Part shown: positions 61,355 to 64,000 of the stretch, in pieces | How the letters are laid out: each line of letters opens with the position of its first letter | Numbering within the stretch: position 1 is the first letter of the stretch | Source: Streptacidiphilus jeojiense | GTDB taxonomy: Bacteria > Actinomycetota > Actinomycetes > Streptomycetales > Streptomycetaceae | Assembly: GCF_000719095.1 (NCBI RefSeq) | Contig: NZ_JOEH01000030.1 | Coordinates: 45,914 to 109,913, forward strand | Direction: 5' to 3' | Length of the DNA: 64,000 nucleotides | Notes under the pieces: generated by a model | Told to the model about the DNA's origin: nothing | Databases searched by the model: none | The model's input: the letters and a program-made list of their open reading frames with translations, nothing else | Program-made: the position numbers and the translations under genes

Positions 61355-61954
61355 GTGACCTCCTCGAATGCGACCGCGCGCAGTTCCCTGCTCCGTCGGG
61401 GCCTCGCCCTGGAGTACGTCACGCTCGGTTGGAACGTGGTGGGCATCGTCGTGCTGGGCGCTGCGGCGATCGCGGCCCGTTCGGTGGCGCTGGCGGGGTT
61501 CGGGCTGGACTCGCTGATCGAGATCGGCGCCTCGACCGTGGTGGTGTGGGAGCTGTCGGGCACCGGCGAGGACCGTCAGCGCCGGGCGCTGCGGCTGATC
61601 GGCGCGGCCTTCGTGCTGCTGGCCGGGTACCTCGCGGTGCAGTCCACGGTGGTCCTGGCCGCAGGCTTCCGGCCGCACCACTCGGCGCTGGGCATCGCCT
61701 GGACCGCGGTCACCGCCGCGGTGATGTTCGCCCTGGCGGCGGGCAAGGCCCGGACCGGGGCGGCCATGGACAACCCGGTGCTGAGGACCGAGGGCCGGGT
61801 CACCTTCGTCGACGGGGTCCTGGCCGCCGCCGTCCTGCTCGGCCTGGTGCTCAACGCCCTGGCCGGCTGGTGGTGGGCCGACCCGCTGGCCGGGTACGTG
61901 CTGGTCTACTACGCGGTGCGCGAGGCGCAGGAGATCTTCTCCGGCCACCACTGA
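61355..61954 (+). CDS. Cation transporter, cation-diffusion-facilitator-like
   Basis: A 199-residue membrane protein with five to six helices and the CDF-type features ALEYVTLGWNVVGIVVLGAA, FGLDSLIEIGASTVVVWELS and RVTFVDGVLAAAVLLGLVLN, but without the long cytoplasmic C-terminal domain. These proteins export divalent metals such as zinc, cobalt or iron in exchange for protons. The paired D/E residues in the helices (FGLDSLIE) are in the expected places. GTG 61355 has GGGAG upstream. It stands alone. Confidence 0.82.
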   Translation: MTSSNATARSSLLRRGLALEYVTLGWNVVGIVVLGAAAIAARSVALAGFGLDSLIEIGASTVVVWELSGTGEDRQRRALRLIGAAFVLLAGYLAVQSTVVLAAGFRPHHSALGIAWTAVTAAVMFALAAGKARTGAAMDNPVLRTEGRVTFVDGVLAAAVLLGLVLNALAGWWWADPLAGYVLVYYAVREAQEIFSGHH

Positions 61955-62008
61955 CGGCTGGACCGCAGGCGGCTGAACTGTTGATGGCCGGGTCCGCGGT
62001 GCGGGTGG

Positions 62009-62794
62009 TCAGTTGACGCCGAGGTTCCGGGCCTGGCGGGTGGCGGCTCGGATGCCGTCGGCGAAGGGGTCGCCGTGGCCGGGCAGCAGCAGGGTCGGCT
62101 TCGGCTCGTCCAGCTCGTCCAGCTCGTCGAGGCGGTCCAGGGCGGCGAGTGCGGCCCGGCTGTCGTGGGTGAAGCAGCGGCTGACGATCGTGGGTCCGGT
62201 GCGGCCGGAGAACGCGTCGGCGGTGACCAGGGCGTCGCCGGTGAACAGCAGTCCGCGGTCGGCGAAGAGGTAGGCGGCGCTGCCGGGTGTGTGGCCGGGC
62301 AGCGCGACGGCCTGCGGGGCGCCGGGGATGTCGGTCAGCACCTGGTCGGCGTCGAAGGCCCGCGCGCCCTGGACCGCGTGCGCGGTGAAGGCACCGGAGC
62401 GGGCCAGCTGGAGCGGGAGGGCGAGCGTGGAGGGCCTGCGCAGCAGGTAGGGGAGCATCGAACGCTCGGGCTTGGCGTAGCGGGTCACGCTGCGCGGACC
62501 GTCGCGCAGGATGCCGGCGTCCTGCTGCTGGATCCAGACGACCGCTCCGGCCTGCTGCAGGGTGTGGGCCAGGCCGGTGTGGTCGAGGTGACCGTGGGTC
62601 AGCAGCACGGCGCGGACATCGGCCAGGGAGTGGCCGAGGCCGGCCAGCAGTCCCTGCAGCTGCTCCAGATGGGCGGGCGTCCCCGCGTCGACCAGGATGT
62701 GACCGTCCGGGTCCTCGATCAGGTAGAAGTTGACACCGTGATCGCCGAGGCGGTGGACGCCAGGGGCTACCTGGGTGGGTGCGGGACGGGACAT
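62009..62794 (-). CDS. MBL-fold metallo-hydrolase
   Basis: A 261-residue metallo-beta-lactamase-fold hydrolase with a complete metal site: LLTHGHLDHTG (H-x-H-x-D-H), ALPGHTPGSAAYL, GLLFTGDALV and LLPGHGDPF. Members include lactonases and glyoxalase II-like enzymes; a quorum-quenching or detoxification role is possible. A tandem acidic stretch LDELDELDEPKP lies before the last histidine. ATG 62794 follows GGAGG. It diverges from a TetR gene with a perfect palindrome between, so induction by its substrate is likely. Confidence 0.87.
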   Translation of the reverse strand: MSRPAPTQVAPGVHRLGDHGVNFYLIEDPDGHILVDAGTPAHLEQLQGLLAGLGHSLADVRAVLLTHGHLDHTGLAHTLQQAGAVVWIQQQDAGILRDGPRSVTRYAKPERSMLPYLLRRPSTLALPLQLARSGAFTAHAVQGARAFDADQVLTDIPGAPQAVALPGHTPGSAAYLFADRGLLFTGDALVTADAFSGRTGPTIVSRCFTHDSRAALAALDRLDELDELDEPKPTLLLPGHGDPFADGIRAATRQARNLGVN

Positions 62795-62824
62795 GCGGAC
62801 CTCCGGCAACCGGGGAGTAATTCA

Positions 62825-62840
62825 ATACAGTCGACTGTAT
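62825..62840. promoter_or_regulatory. Perfect 16-bp palindrome, putative TetR operator
   Basis: ATACAGTC followed directly by GACTGTAT forms a perfect palindrome 31 bases before the MBL start and 20 before the tetR start. Its place between the divergent pair and its length fit a TetR operator. Confidence 0.8.
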
Positions 62841-62859
62841 CAAATGAGAGGGTGCGCCG

Positions 62860-63489
62860 ATGCCAGCCGAGACGCCACGCCGGCCCTACAACTCCGGGCG
62901 CCGGCGCGAGGCCGCGGCCCGCAACCGCGCCGCGGTGCTGGAGGCCTGCCGCGAGCTGCTGTTCCAGGACGGCTACCACGCCACGACCGTGCGCGCGGTG
63001 GCCGAGCGGGCGGGTGTCTCCGTCGAGACCGTCTACAAGACGTTCGGCGGCAAGCCGGGCCTGGTGAAGGCCCTGTGGGACAGCACGCTGGCCGGCGACG
63101 ACGAACCGGTGGCCATGGCGGACCGCCCCCAGATGCAGGAGGTCCTGCGGACCGGCGAGCCCGCCGCCAAGCTCCGGCTCTACGCCGGGTTCGTGCGCGG
63201 CATCCATGAGCGGATCACCCCGCTGTTCACGCTGCTGACCCAGGCCGGACCGGAGGTCGGGGAGGTCCTGGGGGCTGGCGAGCGGGAGCGGCTGGTCGGG
63301 GTCACCGCGTTCGTCGCGCACCTCGACGAGACCGGCGCGCTGCGGCCGGAGGCGGACCGGGTCCACCTGGCGGACGCCCTCTGGGCCCTGGCCGGCCCGC
63401 AGTTGTACACCCAGCTCACGGTTGGACGGGGCTGGTCGGCCGACGCCTACGAGGAGTGGCTGGCAGCCACCCTCGCCGCGACGCTCTGA
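62860..63489 (+). CDS. TetR-family transcriptional repressor
   Basis: A 209-residue TetR regulator with a clear N-terminal helix-turn-helix (AAVLEACRELLFQDGYHATT, then VSVETVYKTFGGKPGLVKAL, about 25-70) and a helical ligand domain (TPLFTLLTQAGPEVGEVLGA). It probably represses itself and the divergent MBL hydrolase through the palindrome at 62825-62840. The ligand is unknown but likely related to the hydrolase's substrate. Confidence 0.9.
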   Translation: MPAETPRRPYNSGRRREAAARNRAAVLEACRELLFQDGYHATTVRAVAERAGVSVETVYKTFGGKPGLVKALWDSTLAGDDEPVAMADRPQMQEVLRTGEPAAKLRLYAGFVRGIHERITPLFTLLTQAGPEVGEVLGAGERERLVGVTAFVAHLDETGALRPEADRVHLADALWALAGPQLYTQLTVGRGWSADAYEEWLAATLAATL

Positions 63490-63744
63490 GGGTGTGCGCC
63501 GGCGCGGGTTCGGGCCACGCGGCCCAATGCAGACAGGTGGTGGTCGGGCTCGCCGTAGCGTTCAGTTTCATCTATTGCAATGATCGGGGGCACTTCCGTT
63601 GCGTTAGATTCAAAGTCGATGCAACAGTTTTCTGCTATCTACCTGCGATGATGTAGATCTGTCGCAACGAGTATGTTGTCGAAGCCTGGAAAGCAACGTA
63701 GCGTTTCTCTTGTTGGAAAGAGCGAACGACTACGGGAGAGCATG
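63490..63744. other. Upstream region of the DUF4097 gene
   Basis: About 250 bases, relatively AT-rich from 63560. It contains GTTGC (63598-63602) and an inverted GCAAC (63621-63625) and a GGGAG ribosome site at 63734. No gene was seen. A promoter must lie here. Confidence 0.4.
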
Positions 63745-64000
63745 ATGCAGAAGTTCGACACCCCCGCCCCGGTCTCCGCCGTCCTGGAGGTCCCCGCCGG
63801 TCGGGTCCAGTTCATCGCCGCGGACCGTACGGACACCACCGTCGAGGTCCGGCCCGCTGACCCGGCCAAGGGTCGCGACGGCAGGACCGCCGAGCAGACC
63901 ACCGTCGAGTACGCCGACGGCGTCCTGCGGATCACCGCCGGAGCCCCGGACAGCCGGCTCCTCGGCTCCGGCTCCGTGGAGGTCACCGTCCAACTGCCCG
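63745..64000 (+). CDS. DUF4097-family beta-strand-repeat protein (3' end beyond window)
   Basis: The first 85 residues of a DUF4097 protein: MQKFDTPAPVSAVLEVPAGR, then VQFIAADRTDTTVEVRPADP and VEYADGVLRITAGAP, repeating beta strands typical of the family. Family members are putative adhesin-like or polymer-binding proteins of unclear role; no signal peptide is seen here. ATG 63745 has GGGAG at a better distance than ATG 63742. The rest lies beyond the window. Confidence 0.8.
   Translation, partial: MQKFDTPAPVSAVLEVPAGRVQFIAADRTDTTVEVRPADPAKGRDGRTAEQTTVEYADGVLRITAGAPDSRLLGSGSVEVTVQLP

Overview
The window is a piece of an actinomycete chromosome. GC is very high in most genes, GTG starts are frequent, and the gene types (SARP/BTAD regulator, LuxR-type giant ATPase, HTH-DUF5753/DUF6879 cassette, Lsr2, ROK-controlled secreted glycosidases) point to the Streptomycetaceae (Streptomyces, Kitasatospora or Streptacidiphilus). 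The genus is an inference. No rRNA, tRNA or CRISPR array was seen.

Layout. 1-6 kb: a cut-off serine hydrolase, an alpha/beta hydrolase, a tandem-GNAT protein and a large LuxR-type ATPase regulator. 6-14.3 kb: a run of small enzyme/regulator modules (quinone oxidoreductase/TetR, NAD(P)H-binding SDR/MerR, phosphotransferase, XRE-cupin/FAD oxidoreductase, MerR-GyrI), with two oppositely oriented DUF2867 relics. 14.4-18.2 kb: ABC drug-type exporter and a divergent NarL-type two-component system. 18.5-24 kb: a secreted protein, DinB, an orphan Lsr2 tail, HxlR/MFS exporter and an MBL protein. 24.1-29.7 kb: a 5'-truncated aldo/keto reductase, a VOC protein, AdhP-type dehydrogenase, and a PAS-PAS-PP2C-HATPase phosphatase. 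30-36.1 kb: a sugar locus of a ROK regulator followed by secreted GH27 and GH95 glycosidases.

38-52.4 kb: the most unusual part. A mobile island of about 14.4 kb is inserted in a P-loop kinase gene. The 5' part of that gene ends at about 37991 and the 3' part resumes in register at about 52431. The island carries a large serine integrase broken by a 10-bp tandem duplication and shortened at its C terminus, so it looks immobile. The cargo looks like conflict/defence functions: two adjacent proteins with effector-associated-domain-like modules (one membrane-anchored), an Apea/HEPN-type protein with a partner, an Lsr2-like silencer with an altered DNA-binding motif, two membrane proteins sharing a GNVAPHGKI motif, a 2-TM protein with a leaderless-looking promoter, small cysteine-motif and glycine-rich peptides, an alpha/beta hydrolase, an XRE-TPR regulator and a HATPase. 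Several of these genes are visibly AT-richer than the host, and one uses a TTA codon. No relaxase, FtsK/TraB-like or replication gene was seen.

52.7-64 kb: ordinary chromosome again. It holds a luciferase-like monooxygenase, GNAT, SARP regulator, an HTH-DUF5753/DUF6879 cassette with small partners, a cation transporter, an MBL hydrolase with divergent TetR around a perfect 16-bp palindrome, and the start of a DUF4097 protein.

Most regulators sit next to and diverge from the enzyme or transporter they probably control. Start sites were chosen by ribosome-binding site where one could be seen.
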